DNA of 64,000 nucleotides from contig DATJQJ010000025.1 in assembly GCA_035505975.1 (NCBI GenBank), forward strand, positions 94,269 to 158,268, read 5' to 3'. Positions 36,195-45,879 of the stretch are shown here, piece after piece; position 1 is the stretch's first letter; every line of letters begins with the position of its first letter. The notes below the pieces were generated by a model that saw only the letters and a list, made by a program, of their open reading frames with translations, was not told the origin of the DNA and made no database searches. Origin of the DNA: CAIKOD01 sp035505975 (GTDB lineage Archaea; Halobacteriota; Methanomicrobia; Methanomicrobiales; Methanospirillaceae). The translations under genes were made by a program, and so were the position numbers.

Positions 36195-37376
36195 ATGGAT
36201 GATAAGGACGTCCTCATTTCCGGTGGCGGGATCGCTGGACTTACCCTCGCAATTCTCCTGAAGGAACGGGGCTTCGAACCCCTGGTGATTGAGCGGGCCC
36301 CCGCTCTCCGTACAGAAGGCTATATGATGGATTTCTTCGGGACCGGGTGGGACGTCGCCGAACGCATGGGACTTATCGATGACATAAACAAGCTCCCCCG
36401 CCCTATCGATACGCTCGCGTATATCGACCGTCGCGGATCTCCGCGTTTTCCCCCGGTCCCCATCGACCGGATCCGGAGAGCGCTCGACGGGAAATACGCG
36501 TACCTGAGGCGACCCGATCTCGAACGCATCCTCTTCGACCGGGCGACCGCCGCAGAAGTCCCCGTGAAGTTCGGGACGGAGATTGAGTGGATCCACGAAG
36601 GGAGTTCAGATGTCGAAGTCCGTTTCAGCGACGGGACCGCTGGCGAATTCGCACTCCTGTTCGGAGCTGACGGCGTTCACTCGCGTGTCCGTGAACTGGC
36701 CTTCGGGAAGGAATCGCAGTTCGCCCGGTTCCTCGGGTATTATGTCGCTGCCTTCCATTTCAACCGGGGGAAGTATGACACCGGGCGTTCAGTGAATATG
36801 TACGAAGAGCCGTGCCGGATCTGCTGGGCCTACCCGATCGGGCAGGACCGCATGGAGTCCGGATATGCGTTCTGCCACGATGACATCGGGCACATTCCCC
36901 GGGAAGAACGCCTCCGGTTCGTGAAAGAACAGATACGCGGAATGGGCTGGATCGCCGAAGAGCTTCTCCGTGAACGGGACGATGACCCCCTCTACTTCGA
37001 TTCCGCGACCCAGATCGTCATGCCCTCGTGGCACACGAACCGGATCGCTCTACTCGGGGATGCGTGCGGGTGCTTAACGCTGCTTGCCGGCCAGGGGTCC
37101 CACATGGCCATGGCGGGAGCGTACGTCCTTGCACGGGAACTGGAAAAACACCGGGGGTACCACATCGAAGCGCTTTCTGCCTATGAAAATTTCTTAAAGC
37201 CGCATGTCGGGAAAAAACAGGACGAGGCGGCCCGGACCGCGAAGGAGTTTGTACCTCATTCGCGGTTCGAGATGCTGTACCGGTATCCTCTCATGAGAAT
37301 TGCCTTCTCCGGATTCTTTGTCCGGAAGTTGTTCGCAGGTTTCGGTGCGAAAAGTATCCTCGCCGGCTACCGCTGA
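36195..37376 (+). CDS. FAD-dependent monooxygenase-like oxidoreductase
   Basis: 393 residues. FAD motifs GGGIAGLTLAILL (GxGxxG, residues about 9-21), LRRPDLERILFDRA, LLFGADGVHSRVRE (DG) and ALLGDACGCLTLLAGQGSHMAM (GD). This is the PHBH/FAD_binding_3 family used for hydroxylation or for reducing polyprenyl chains. CTATAAATAC lies about 24 bases before an earlier in-frame ATG (36177), which would suit a leaderless start six codons upstream; I prefer 36195 because family similarity begins there. Substrate unknown; O2-dependent use would be odd in a strict anaerobe. Confidence 0.86.
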   Translation: MDDKDVLISGGGIAGLTLAILLKERGFEPLVIERAPALRTEGYMMDFFGTGWDVAERMGLIDDINKLPRPIDTLAYIDRRGSPRFPPVPIDRIRRALDGKYAYLRRPDLERILFDRATAAEVPVKFGTEIEWIHEGSSDVEVRFSDGTAGEFALLFGADGVHSRVRELAFGKESQFARFLGYYVAAFHFNRGKYDTGRSVNMYEEPCRICWAYPIGQDRMESGYAFCHDDIGHIPREERLRFVKEQIRGMGWIAEELLRERDDDPLYFDSATQIVMPSWHTNRIALLGDACGCLTLLAGQGSHMAMAGAYVLARELEKHRGYHIEALSAYENFLKPHVGKKQDEAARTAKEFVPHSRFEMLYRYPLMRIAFSGFFVRKLFAGFGAKSILAGYR

Positions 37377-37420
37377 TACCTGCTGGCGACCGCCTCCTTC
37401 TGGTCAGATCCTCATTCCTT

Positions 37421-38770
37421 CTATTCCGGCCTCTTTTCAGAATGCAACTCAGGTTTTATTTTCATTTCTTCGATTTTTTTGAGCCGCCTGATATTCAGTT
37501 CGAAGATTACAAGCCCGGCGGCAATCCAGATTACCCCAAAAACCAGGGCATAGCGGCTGAGATACGCGATAAGGAGAGCACACGATATAATGCCGAGGAC
37601 CGGGGTAAGGGGGTACAGGGGGACAACAAACCCCCGCTCGGCCCCGGGGTCGTCCCAGCGAAGTTTCACGAGGCTCAGATTAATGAAAAAAAAGGTCATA
37701 AGTGTCCCGAAATTGAAGATCTGGGCGAGAGTCCCGAGGTTACCGCCCGATGCCAGCACGATCGCCGACATCGCAACGGAAACGAGGATAACGGAAATAA
37801 GCGGCACCCCGTCTCCTGAAACACGGCTGAGACCGGCAGGGAGGAGTTTCTGACGTGACATGGCGAATAACGCCCTGGAACCACCAAAGATGCTGGCCAT
37901 GACGACCGAAGCGGTGGCAAAAAGTGCGGCAACTGAGACATACCCGAGGACCAGCGGGTTACTGGTGGCCACCGAAAGTGCACTCTCGAGCGGAGCGTCC
38001 GAGGTCGCGAGGACCGACCAGTTCACGAGCCCGATTGCGATAATTGAGACAGCCACGTAAATTACCGCGCTTACGGCAAAAGCGATGAAGAGAGCCCGCG
38101 GAACATTCCTGACCGGGTCCTTCACCTCCTCGGCAATCACGGTAACCGTGTTAAACCCGACGAATGCAAAAAAAATAACTGCGGCCCCGTTGAGCATTCC
38201 GGAAACTCCTTTTGGGAAGAACGGGCTGTAATTGCTATCCCACCCGTGGCCAAAGAGATACCACGCGCCGACGGCCACGAACAGGCCGAGTGCGATGACC
38301 TTTAACAGTACGAGCAGGGAGTTTATCCCTGATGCCTCCCTCATACCCTTCAGGTTTACGAGCCCGAGGGCAAGGGGCAGGAGGCACCCGATGAGGATCA
38401 ACGCCGCGGTTGTCTGTGGGACCTGGAGGAAATAGATGAGGTATCCCGCAAAACCGATCGAGACGGCACTCGCCCCGATGATGTAGTCGGCCGACTGCAT
38501 CCACCCTACCACGAACCCCCAGAACCTTCCGAACGCGTGGTGCGTGTAGATGTAGGAACCCCCGGATTCTGTGATAAACGAAGAGAGCTCGGCAGCACTG
38601 AGCGCGGTAAACAGCGAGGCGGTTCCGGCAAGGATAAAGGAAAGTATGACAGCAGGTCCTGCAATCCCCGATGCAACACCGATCAGGACGAATATACCGG
38701 CTCCTATGATCGCCCCGATACTGACCGCGGCCGCCGACCATACGCCCAGGGTCCGTTTTAATGCTGCCAT
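37421..38770 (-). CDS. APC family amino-acid/polyamine permease
   Basis: 449 residues with 12 membrane segments and the APC signature GAIIGAGIFVLIGVASGIAGPAVILSF-like first helix pair (quoted in part: SIGAIIGAGIFVLIG). Further motifs LSAAELSSFITESGGSYIYT and FFAFVGFNTVTVIAEEVKDP are of the APC type. Imports amino acids or polyamines by ion coupling; substrate unknown. Single gene, minus strand. Confidence 0.92.
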   Translation of the reverse strand: MAALKRTLGVWSAAAVSIGAIIGAGIFVLIGVASGIAGPAVILSFILAGTASLFTALSAAELSSFITESGGSYIYTHHAFGRFWGFVVGWMQSADYIIGASAVSIGFAGYLIYFLQVPQTTAALILIGCLLPLALGLVNLKGMREASGINSLLVLLKVIALGLFVAVGAWYLFGHGWDSNYSPFFPKGVSGMLNGAAVIFFAFVGFNTVTVIAEEVKDPVRNVPRALFIAFAVSAVIYVAVSIIAIGLVNWSVLATSDAPLESALSVATSNPLVLGYVSVAALFATASVVMASIFGGSRALFAMSRQKLLPAGLSRVSGDGVPLISVILVSVAMSAIVLASGGNLGTLAQIFNFGTLMTFFFINLSLVKLRWDDPGAERGFVVPLYPLTPVLGIISCALLIAYLSRYALVFGVIWIAAGLVIFELNIRRLKKIEEMKIKPELHSEKRPE

Positions 38771-38926
38771 CTGGATCCGAACGGTATCTGACAGGGGGAT
38801 TATTTATTTTTTTTCCAGCATCAGGGGTCAACCCCCCGGTGCAGACTGGAAGACATTCCTGGTAATCGAAACGGATTCGACGATCCCCTACTGTATTCAT
38901 TCCAGGACAATGAAAAAAAGATTGGG

Positions 38927-39445
38927 TCAACTGAATGCCGGGTTCGGTACAGTGGTCACAGGCCCGTTGGCCACCACGTTGAGCGTACCGTACATCACGG
39001 TCGGATGGACATCGCAGCGGAACCAGTAGCTCCCCGGCGTGGACGGGGCCGTGAACGTGTAGGTAGTCGTCCCGGGGCCGTTAATGATCTGCCCCACGAA
39101 GATCTTCGTCGTGGCCTGCTGGTTCGTGTACACGGCGAAGTTGTGAGGGATGCCGGCGTCCTGGTTGTCGAAGTATACCGTTACCGTTGCTCCCGCAGGG
39201 ACGGTGATCGAAGTCACGTTGAAAAGGACGTTCTTTGCAGCGATGGGCAGGGTCACACCCGGTCCCGCACCCGGTGCCGATGCCGGTGCAACGGTTCCGG
39301 TTGCCTGCGGAACGGTTGTCATTGCCATCGCCATCGTTGTAGGCGTGGGGGTCGGAGTCGGTACCGGGGTCGATGTGCAGCCTGCAAAAGCCACAATAAT
39401 CCCGACGAAGAGGAGGGCAGTTACCATGAAGACTGAAAGTTTCAT
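38927..39445 (-). CDS. cupredoxin-domain lipoprotein
   Basis: 172 residues from ATG 39445. Signal and lipobox FVGIIVAFAGC (Cys about 22), a Pro/Thr-rich linker (TPVPTPTPTPTT), then a plastocyanin-like domain. Type-1 copper ligands are visible: His in IPHNFAVYTN, then Cys, His and Met in FRCDVHPTVMYG. It would sit outside the cell membrane and carry electrons or bind copper. It is divergent from a VOC gene, 148 bases apart. Confidence 0.88.
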   Translation of the reverse strand: MKLSVFMVTALLFVGIIVAFAGCTSTPVPTPTPTPTTMAMAMTTVPQATGTVAPASAPGAGPGVTLPIAAKNVLFNVTSITVPAGATVTVYFDNQDAGIPHNFAVYTNQQATTKIFVGQIINGPGTTTYTFTAPSTPGSYWFRCDVHPTVMYGTLNVVANGPVTTVPNPAFS

Positions 39446-39593
39446 GGAGACAGTAATACCCGAAACCGGTATATACGTCTTCCCTGTACCGGACGGTCCC
39501 CCCGGAATTCCCCCGGGATTTTTGGCTGGCCGATTTTTCAGGAAATAGGAACAACAGAAAGACCTATAGTATCCCTGGCATAAATGCGGTGCC

Positions 39594-39992
39594 ATGGCAA
39601 ACATTGCTTACTTCGAAATCCCGGCCGATGATGTCCCAAGGGCAAAGAAGTTCTATCACTCGCTCCTCGGATGGAAGATCGGACCGACCGCAAGCATGGC
39701 TGACCCGGAAATGAAAGAGATGATGGCGTCGATGCAGTACCAGGACGTCATCCTTGGCGAACCTGAAGAAGGGACCGTAAACATGGGTGGCATGTACAAG
39801 CGACAGATGCCAGGGTCGCCCATCGTCACCTATGTCCTCGTCGACGACATCGATGCAGTGCTCGCAAAGGTTGTCAGGCTCGGCGGGAGCGTTGTCGTGC
39901 CTAAGAACGAGATCAAAAATGTGGGACTGATCGCACTCATCCAGGACACCGAAGGTAACGTGATCGGGCTCTGGAAATCCGCGATGACGTGA
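39594..39992 (+). CDS. VOC family protein
   Basis: 132 residues, one VOC module: YFEIPADDVPRAKKFYHSLLGW, then VDDIDAVLAKVVRLGGSVV and IQDTEGNVIGLWKS. The second half matches the PF00903-like type of small stand-alone proteins. Function not assigned; third VOC protein in the window. Confidence 0.87.
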   Translation: MANIAYFEIPADDVPRAKKFYHSLLGWKIGPTASMADPEMKEMMASMQYQDVILGEPEEGTVNMGGMYKRQMPGSPIVTYVLVDDIDAVLAKVVRLGGSVVVPKNEIKNVGLIALIQDTEGNVIGLWKSAMT

Positions 39993-40512
39993 AAAACCTG
40001 ATATTTTTTTCATATTTCATATCCAGGCGGACGGGCCTCGTTTTCAAGGTGACCTCGACCGGATATACATTCCGCCGGGAACCTCCCCTCCAGCCTGGCC
40101 AACCCAGGTTGTAATCCCGGGAAATGAGCAGTTTCATTTCCGGAAGTGCCGCTCTTTTGGTTTTAAAGGAAGAACGATTGAAACCATACTCCAGGAAAAA
40201 CTCAGTCAATCCAGCAGCATTATCAAGGAAAAAGGAAATTTTCGATAAAACTGCCTTTTTTTCTCCAAATATCAATAAAAAATCCGTGAAAGACTGCGAC
40301 GGTATTGTCAAAATTTTATTTTTAACTAAGTCAATATTTTTTTACAAAAAGAAATAAATACTTGACAAAATGTAAAGTTTATCATACATTTGGAAGGATG
40401 TACCCACCTCAGCAAATGACCCGTTAATGAATGCGGTCATGCGAACCTGATCAGGTTTGGGTGCATCAGATTGAGCAAACAGACCTATGGACACTAATAT
40501 GGAGGAAAATCA
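39993..40512 (+). promoter_or_regulatory. AT-rich upstream region of the S-layer-like gene
   Basis: 520 bases whose AT content is far above that of neighbouring DNA between about 40180 and 40400. GAAATAAATAC (40351-40361) is a TATA candidate, implying a leader of roughly 120 bases. The perfect palindrome AACCTGATCAGGTT lies in that leader (40445-40458). GGAGG at 40501 precedes ATG 40513 by 7 bases. Strong promoter plus leader is what one expects for an abundant surface protein (inference). Confidence 0.6.
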
Positions 40513-43095
40513 ATGACAAAGCAATTAGGTATTGCGCTGATAATGTGTGTAACATTAATTTTGCTTGCAGTGCCGGCAGTATCTGCATATCCGATTATTA
40601 ACAAGGTCCCTCTTGGAGGTGATGTATTCATTGGAGAACAAGGCCTCGTCTTACCAGTTCAGACAGGGACAGTTCTTTCATGGTATACCGGGTCACAGAC
40701 CGTGGGACAAAGTGCCCCGGCCGCAACCGTAACAGTAACAGACCCAAATAACTTCTATGTGGCCCCGTCAACATTTGAAGGACATACCGGTCCCTGGTAC
40801 GAAGGCACCAATAAAACTGTTGCAATTGTTGCAAATGACCCGGTTCAGGTCGTTAATGCATGGGACCAATTGGCCGGAAAAATTGTCACAGGCCAGAGCA
40901 TCCCGCAGGCGGACTTTGTGAATTTCCGTATAGAGTCCAATCTTAATGTTATTCCCGGAGAGCGTGAAGCGAATATTTCCCCGGCAAATCAAACGGGGTT
41001 TATGGATCTTAAAGTCAAGACCGCGGATGGAACCGTTTACACCGCCCTGAGCCAGGATCCCTCCACTCAAATCCCGCTGACCGCGAACAACGTCAACGCG
41101 ATGCCTTATTTCTGGGTTCCCAATACCACCGGGCCCTATGGATGGGCAACCGGCGCAGTTGATGGGCAGGGAAACAAGGTATACAAGGCGGGTGTGTATA
41201 CATTCTGGACCGAATGCAACCTGAATTCCATGGAGGACAATTACAAGGATTCGTCGGGAGATGATTTTACCGGACATACGGTATCAACGGCACAGACAGT
41301 CACGCTCGCATCCGACACCGTGAAGATCGAGTCTAACAAGGACACCGTAGTCCAGGGCAACCCATTCTCGGTGACCATTACCGGCAGTCCCAACATGCCT
41401 TATTACCTGTGGGTAAAGGGCACGAACTCGATGACGGGAAACAATACTGACCAGCCACCGACCATTTCCCTTTCACAATACAATGTTGCGATGGACGACC
41501 CGGGCAATATCGTCATCGGTCAATATCAGTACCAGGGCGGTGGTGGCCGCACCATTCAGCAGGACGTGCCGGCGTACTATGGGGACGTGAATGTCAATGG
41601 AACGGTTTACTACGCACAGGCGACACTAACAAACTCAGGAACTTTGACGGTAGGATTTACTACTACGAAGGACACAAAGGACCAGAAATATACCATTCAC
41701 GTGGAGCGTTCAGAACCGGCAACAAATTCAGGAACCGATCGACAGTTCAAGAGTGACGAGGTCGACATTTCGGTCCAGAAGGGAGCAGTCACCGTTATTT
41801 CATCAGGGAGCCAGCAATACTTCCTCGGTGAGCAGATCCAGTTATCAGGTACTAACACTGAAACCGATTCGACCTATCTCTATATCACCGGACCAAACCT
41901 TCCAACAACAGGTGGCCAGATGAGCGACCCGAGAACGCCGGTTGTGCCCGGAGACCCGGCAACCTTCAGCCCGGAAGATGTCCTCGCTGATAATAGCTGG
42001 TCCTTCAAGTGGCAGACTGCAGACTTAAATATCGATGCCGGCACGTACACAATTTATGCAGTTGCAACCCCGGACAACAGGGACAACCTTGCAAACACCC
42101 AGTATGCAACGGTTTCAATTACCATCAGTAAACCGTTTATCAGTGCAACAGCTTCACAATCGATTGTTGCGTCAGGGGATTCCCTCTATATACGCGGAAC
42201 TGCCGCGGGCCAACCCACACAGGGTGTGGCAATCTGGATAATGGGTAAGAATTACTTGAGCTACGCAACCCAGAGTGTTAATGCAGACGGAACCTTCGAA
42301 TATGAAGTTGATCAGGGAATTACTGCCAGCATGGCAGCAGGGCAGTATTTCATCGTCGTACAGCACCCGATGTATAATAACCAGTTCGATGTATACCCGG
42401 ACAACCCGAACGACCCGCAATACGTCCTCGGTACATACCCGGTCGCCGGCAGCCAGTTGTTCAAAGTCAGCGGTGCAGGCGGCCTCCAGGGATCCGATGC
42501 AGCAGAAGCACTTGTCCAGGCCCTTAATAACCCAAGCGTTGACGATACGTACACGAAGCTCCAGTTCACCATCGATGTACCGAAGATTACGATCCTGCCG
42601 ATCGGCGATAAGCAGGTCGGCGACAAGTTCACCGTCCAGGGGACTACCAACCTTGCAGTCGATGACCAGATCCTCATTGAAGTAACATCTTCATCATTCC
42701 AGCCGACCGATAAGACCCAGAGTGGTGAATTCAGCGGGTCCACCGGTACGGTAAAGGTCGTTGCAGGAGAACAGGGTTTCAACACATGGTCATTCCCGGT
42801 AGATGCATCATCCTTTAAACCGGACGAGTATACATGCCAGGCACAGGGTATCACGGTCACCGGAGCACAGGCATCCACCTTGTTCAATATCGTTCAGTTC
42901 ACCCCGACTACCGTTCCAACAACTGTACCGCCTGCCACCGTTGCACCTGTAACAACAGCAACCGAGACCGCCCCCCCGACAGTCCCACCCACGACAGTTC
43001 CGACAACCAGTCCCCCTACTCAGCCCGGATTCGATGCGCTGATTGCGATGATCGGCCTCGTAGCCGTCACCTTTCTTGTAGTACGCAGAAAATAA
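40513..43095 (+). CDS. S-layer-like surface glycoprotein with PGF-CTERM-type tail
   Basis: 860 residues. Signal peptide (LGIALIMCVTLILLAVPAVSA, cleaved near residue 23), then a long extracellular region of repeated beta-rich Ig-like segments, with N-glycosylation sequons such as NKTV, NQTG and NGTV. A Thr/Pro-rich stalk (TVPTTVPPATVAP...) is followed by QPGFDALIAMIGLVAVTFLVV and RRK, the PGF-CTERM sorting pattern read by archaeosortase A. It is similar in layout to the MEMAR_RS02690-type S-layer proteins of Methanomicrobiales. Probably a main cell-surface protein. Confidence 0.9.
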   Translation: MTKQLGIALIMCVTLILLAVPAVSAYPIINKVPLGGDVFIGEQGLVLPVQTGTVLSWYTGSQTVGQSAPAATVTVTDPNNFYVAPSTFEGHTGPWYEGTNKTVAIVANDPVQVVNAWDQLAGKIVTGQSIPQADFVNFRIESNLNVIPGEREANISPANQTGFMDLKVKTADGTVYTALSQDPSTQIPLTANNVNAMPYFWVPNTTGPYGWATGAVDGQGNKVYKAGVYTFWTECNLNSMEDNYKDSSGDDFTGHTVSTAQTVTLASDTVKIESNKDTVVQGNPFSVTITGSPNMPYYLWVKGTNSMTGNNTDQPPTISLSQYNVAMDDPGNIVIGQYQYQGGGGRTIQQDVPAYYGDVNVNGTVYYAQATLTNSGTLTVGFTTTKDTKDQKYTIHVERSEPATNSGTDRQFKSDEVDISVQKGAVTVISSGSQQYFLGEQIQLSGTNTETDSTYLYITGPNLPTTGGQMSDPRTPVVPGDPATFSPEDVLADNSWSFKWQTADLNIDAGTYTIYAVATPDNRDNLANTQYATVSITISKPFISATASQSIVASGDSLYIRGTAAGQPTQGVAIWIMGKNYLSYATQSVNADGTFEYEVDQGITASMAAGQYFIVVQHPMYNNQFDVYPDNPNDPQYVLGTYPVAGSQLFKVSGAGGLQGSDAAEALVQALNNPSVDDTYTKLQFTIDVPKITILPIGDKQVGDKFTVQGTTNLAVDDQILIEVTSSSFQPTDKTQSGEFSGSTGTVKVVAGEQGFNTWSFPVDASSFKPDEYTCQAQGITVTGAQASTLFNIVQFTPTTVPTTVPPATVAPVTTATETAPPTVPPTTVPTTSPPTQPGFDALIAMIGLVAVTFLVVRRK

Positions 43096-43260
43096 TTCAA
43101 TAACAGAATATTTTTTGCGATTGGAACGAATGGCCCGCACAGAAGATCGTATTCAGACTGAACACGGGGAGACCAGTTTCCCGATACAATTCCAATAACC
43201 TGTTTTTCAGCAGGCAACACATGGAGGAAGCGATATTGCCCATCCGATCCAGATTCATCG

Positions 43261-45075
43261 TTATTCTTTCAGGTTCCGGCATGGTTCCGAATGACTCATC
43301 CGGGCGTACGCCCTTAGGATATCGGTCCTTGTGAGGAACCCAGCCAGCCTGTCTGGCGATCCGGCTTCAACGACCGGGATGTGATTGAAGTCATGGTCGA
43401 CCATTGTCGCGAGAGCGTTTTCGAGAGTATCGTCAGGCCCGATTACGACAGGGGCTGAAGTCATCGCTTCTCTGACGGTCGGGCACGATCCCTCCCTGAC
43501 ACGGACGGAATGTGCATCGCGGTTCGTGATGATACCGATGAGGCGGTCGTTTTCGACGACCGGGAACCCGGTATGGCCGGTCGTCGTAACGAGAGAAAGC
43601 ACCTTTGCAGGCTCGTCATGCGGACTGATGGTGATGACGTTCATGCGTGGTATCATGGCATCCCGGACCCGGATCCCTTCGAGGGTGTCCCTGTCGTATT
43701 CCCCCCTGTGGGCACCGGATTGCGCCTTTGTCGGCACCTGTTCGCGGTATATGCTCTTCTCCCCGGTAAGCGGGTGCGAGATTGCTACAGCAGCCATGGC
43801 CGGGATCAGGATCGTGATGCTTCCCACCATCTCGACCACCATGACAAGTACCGCAATCGGAGCATTTGCTACCGCTCCGAACAGGGAAATCATGCCGACC
43901 ACGACGAACACCGGCACAGTTTCGATCGGGACGTACGCCGGGGCAAGGATATGCAGGACCATCCCCAGTGCCCCTCCGATTGCAGCTCCGATCGTAAGTC
44001 CAGGCGCAAAAACACCGCCACTCCCGCCAGAACTCAATGTCAGTGACGTCGTGATTATCTTGACGAACGGCAGCAACAGCAGCACGGCCAGGGGAACCAT
44101 GGAATAGATCATCAACTGGGTGTAGCCATAGCCTGTTCCCATACCGGCAAGGCCGAGCATTTCGGCTTCCGGTGAAATGAATGAAAGCGCGATGACCAAT
44201 ATCCCAAGAAGGACTGCACCAGAGACCGGTTTTAAGAAAAGAGGAAGATTATACCGCTTGAACACGTCTGCAAACAAATCACGGGTCCGGTAAAAGACAA
44301 AGATGTAAAGAAGCCCGAAAAGGGCGCATAACACACCAAGCAGGAAGAAGAGGGGTATCTGCATGACGTTCCATGATATGGGGACCAGTGCAAATACGGG
44401 AGAGTACCCTTCAAAGAACCCGAAAATCGCATAACCGATAACCGATGCCAGGAATGCCGGAATGATTGCCTCCGATTCGAAGTCGCGGTAATAGAGAATC
44501 TCAGCCGCGAGGACTGCTCCGCCGAGCGGTGCCTTGAAAATTGTCCCGATCCCCGACCCGATACCAGTCGTAAGGGCAATTCTCCTCTCCCTGGGGCTCA
44601 GGCCAAATACATCGGCGACCATAGACCCAAAACCCGCCGAGATCTGGGCGGCAGGGCCTTCCCTCCCTGCACTCCCTCCGGTTGAGATCGTGAGGATCGC
44701 CGTGACTGCTTTCAGGACCGGGACGCGTTTCCTTATCCTGCCGTCACTGTGGAATGCCTTGATCGCTGCGTCCGTGCCATGTCCCTCCGCCTCCGGTGCA
44801 AATCGTGTCACCAATATTCCCGTGAGGCAACTTCCGAGGATAAGCACGGGTAGGAGGAGGGCCAGCGATGTGGGTTCTGACCACTGGGATATCTGTGCAA
44901 TAGTCTGTCCCTCCTGGGGATAGACATAGTGAAGGACGTATCCCATAAAAAAAGCGGTCGCAAGTTTCAGTCCCTCGTAAAAAAGCAGAGATCCCACACC
45001 GGCAATCACACCGACGACACAAGCGATCGTGAATATCCGTCTCGTAGGAGTGATGCCGGAAGGGAAAGAAAACAT
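43261..45075 (-). CDS. ClC-type chloride channel/transporter with two CBS domains
   Basis: 604 residues: a ClC membrane domain (about 1-420) and two CBS domains (about 460-600). Filter motifs: GSAGREGPAAQ (contains the gating Glu), GSGIGTIFKAPLGG and GSGGVFAPGL. The Glu in GREGP marks it as likely a Cl-/H+ exchanger. CBS pair: DAMIPRMNVITISPHDE to REAMTSAPVVIGPDD. Downstream of FdhC and an OB-like membrane protein on the same strand, 258 bases away. Confidence 0.93.
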   Translation of the reverse strand: MFSFPSGITPTRRIFTIACVVGVIAGVGSLLFYEGLKLATAFFMGYVLHYVYPQEGQTIAQISQWSEPTSLALLLPVLILGSCLTGILVTRFAPEAEGHGTDAAIKAFHSDGRIRKRVPVLKAVTAILTISTGGSAGREGPAAQISAGFGSMVADVFGLSPRERRIALTTGIGSGIGTIFKAPLGGAVLAAEILYYRDFESEAIIPAFLASVIGYAIFGFFEGYSPVFALVPISWNVMQIPLFFLLGVLCALFGLLYIFVFYRTRDLFADVFKRYNLPLFLKPVSGAVLLGILVIALSFISPEAEMLGLAGMGTGYGYTQLMIYSMVPLAVLLLLPFVKIITTSLTLSSGGSGGVFAPGLTIGAAIGGALGMVLHILAPAYVPIETVPVFVVVGMISLFGAVANAPIAVLVMVVEMVGSITILIPAMAAVAISHPLTGEKSIYREQVPTKAQSGAHRGEYDRDTLEGIRVRDAMIPRMNVITISPHDEPAKVLSLVTTTGHTGFPVVENDRLIGIITNRDAHSVRVREGSCPTVREAMTSAPVVIGPDDTLENALATMVDHDFNHIPVVEAGSPDRLAGFLTRTDILRAYARMSHSEPCRNLKE

Positions 45076-45333
45076 AGTGTATTCCTTGGATTTTTATTTT
45101 TCAGCCGATCCTATTTCAGTGTTCTTATTAAGAACGGGAAGGTCGTTAGCGGGTATTTTAACCTAATCCCGACGATTAAGACGTATTCTCTCCAGGCGTC
45201 GCGATAAGAGGAAGTCGCCGGGTGAAGGGTTTACCGTTTATTATTGCAAACAGTGGAAACAACCCCTCCTCGCCAGCGACAGCCGGATGATAATTGTCTT
45301 TCTTTTACGCCGGTGCTCGCAGCTCAGATTCGG

Positions 45334-45870
45334 TTACTTCGGTTTTTGTGAAGAATCCTTCTGAATCTCGATCTTTTTGTCGATCTTCCTGATCGAGACT
45401 GCGTTTATCACCAGGTCTCCATAGAAAATGTACCTCCTGATGACCGTGCCGAGGACCTCGACGACGTCGTTAACCTTGATCGGTTCCCGGGAACTCGTGA
45501 ACATCTTGACCGAAATCTCGCCGTTCCTGTCGGCTACCATGAACTGGGGCCGGTTCAGGAACTGGAAATAGGTCTTCTCCACGACTACCTCAAGCCTGAC
45601 CACCTGGTTTAACAGGGTCTCATTGATCATCTTAATACGGACCGGCCTCGCCATCCTTTCGTACTCGGGGATGAGCCCGGTATACTGGACCTGGCTCATG
45701 TAGTTCAGGGCCATCGGGATCACGATGAGCAGGACGATGACGGGAATCCCAAACGTGAGGAGCGAAATCTGCCCGGATGTCAGATATGCAGTAATTAAAA
45801 GAATCAGGAAGATTACCGCCACCGCGATTGCGAGGACGGAAATCTTCACGTCTATTGTTCCTATTCTCAT
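45334..45870 (-). CDS. membrane-anchored OB-fold-like protein of unknown function
   Basis: 178 residues. Two N-terminal membrane segments (VKISVLAIAVAVIFLILLIT and LLTFGIPVIVLLIVIPMAL), then a soluble beta-rich part: IKMINETLLNQVVRLEVVV, FMVADRNGEISVKMFTS and IKVNDVVEVLGTVIRRYIF, a pattern like an OB-fold. I do not recognise a named family. It starts 9 bases after the fdhC stop, so they are cotranscribed. A role in the same membrane process as FdhC is possible, not shown. Confidence 0.7.
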   Translation of the reverse strand: MRIGTIDVKISVLAIAVAVIFLILLITAYLTSGQISLLTFGIPVIVLLIVIPMALNYMSQVQYTGLIPEYERMARPVRIKMINETLLNQVVRLEVVVEKTYFQFLNRPQFMVADRNGEISVKMFTSSREPIKVNDVVEVLGTVIRRYIFYGDLVINAVSIRKIDKKIEIQKDSSQKPK

Positions 45871-45879
45871 CCGGTTACT

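Noticed and set aside
40445..40458. AACCTGATCAGGTT palindrome as a distinct operator
   Set aside because: A short palindrome in an AT-rich leader; noted within the S-layer upstream region but not strong enough to claim a regulator.
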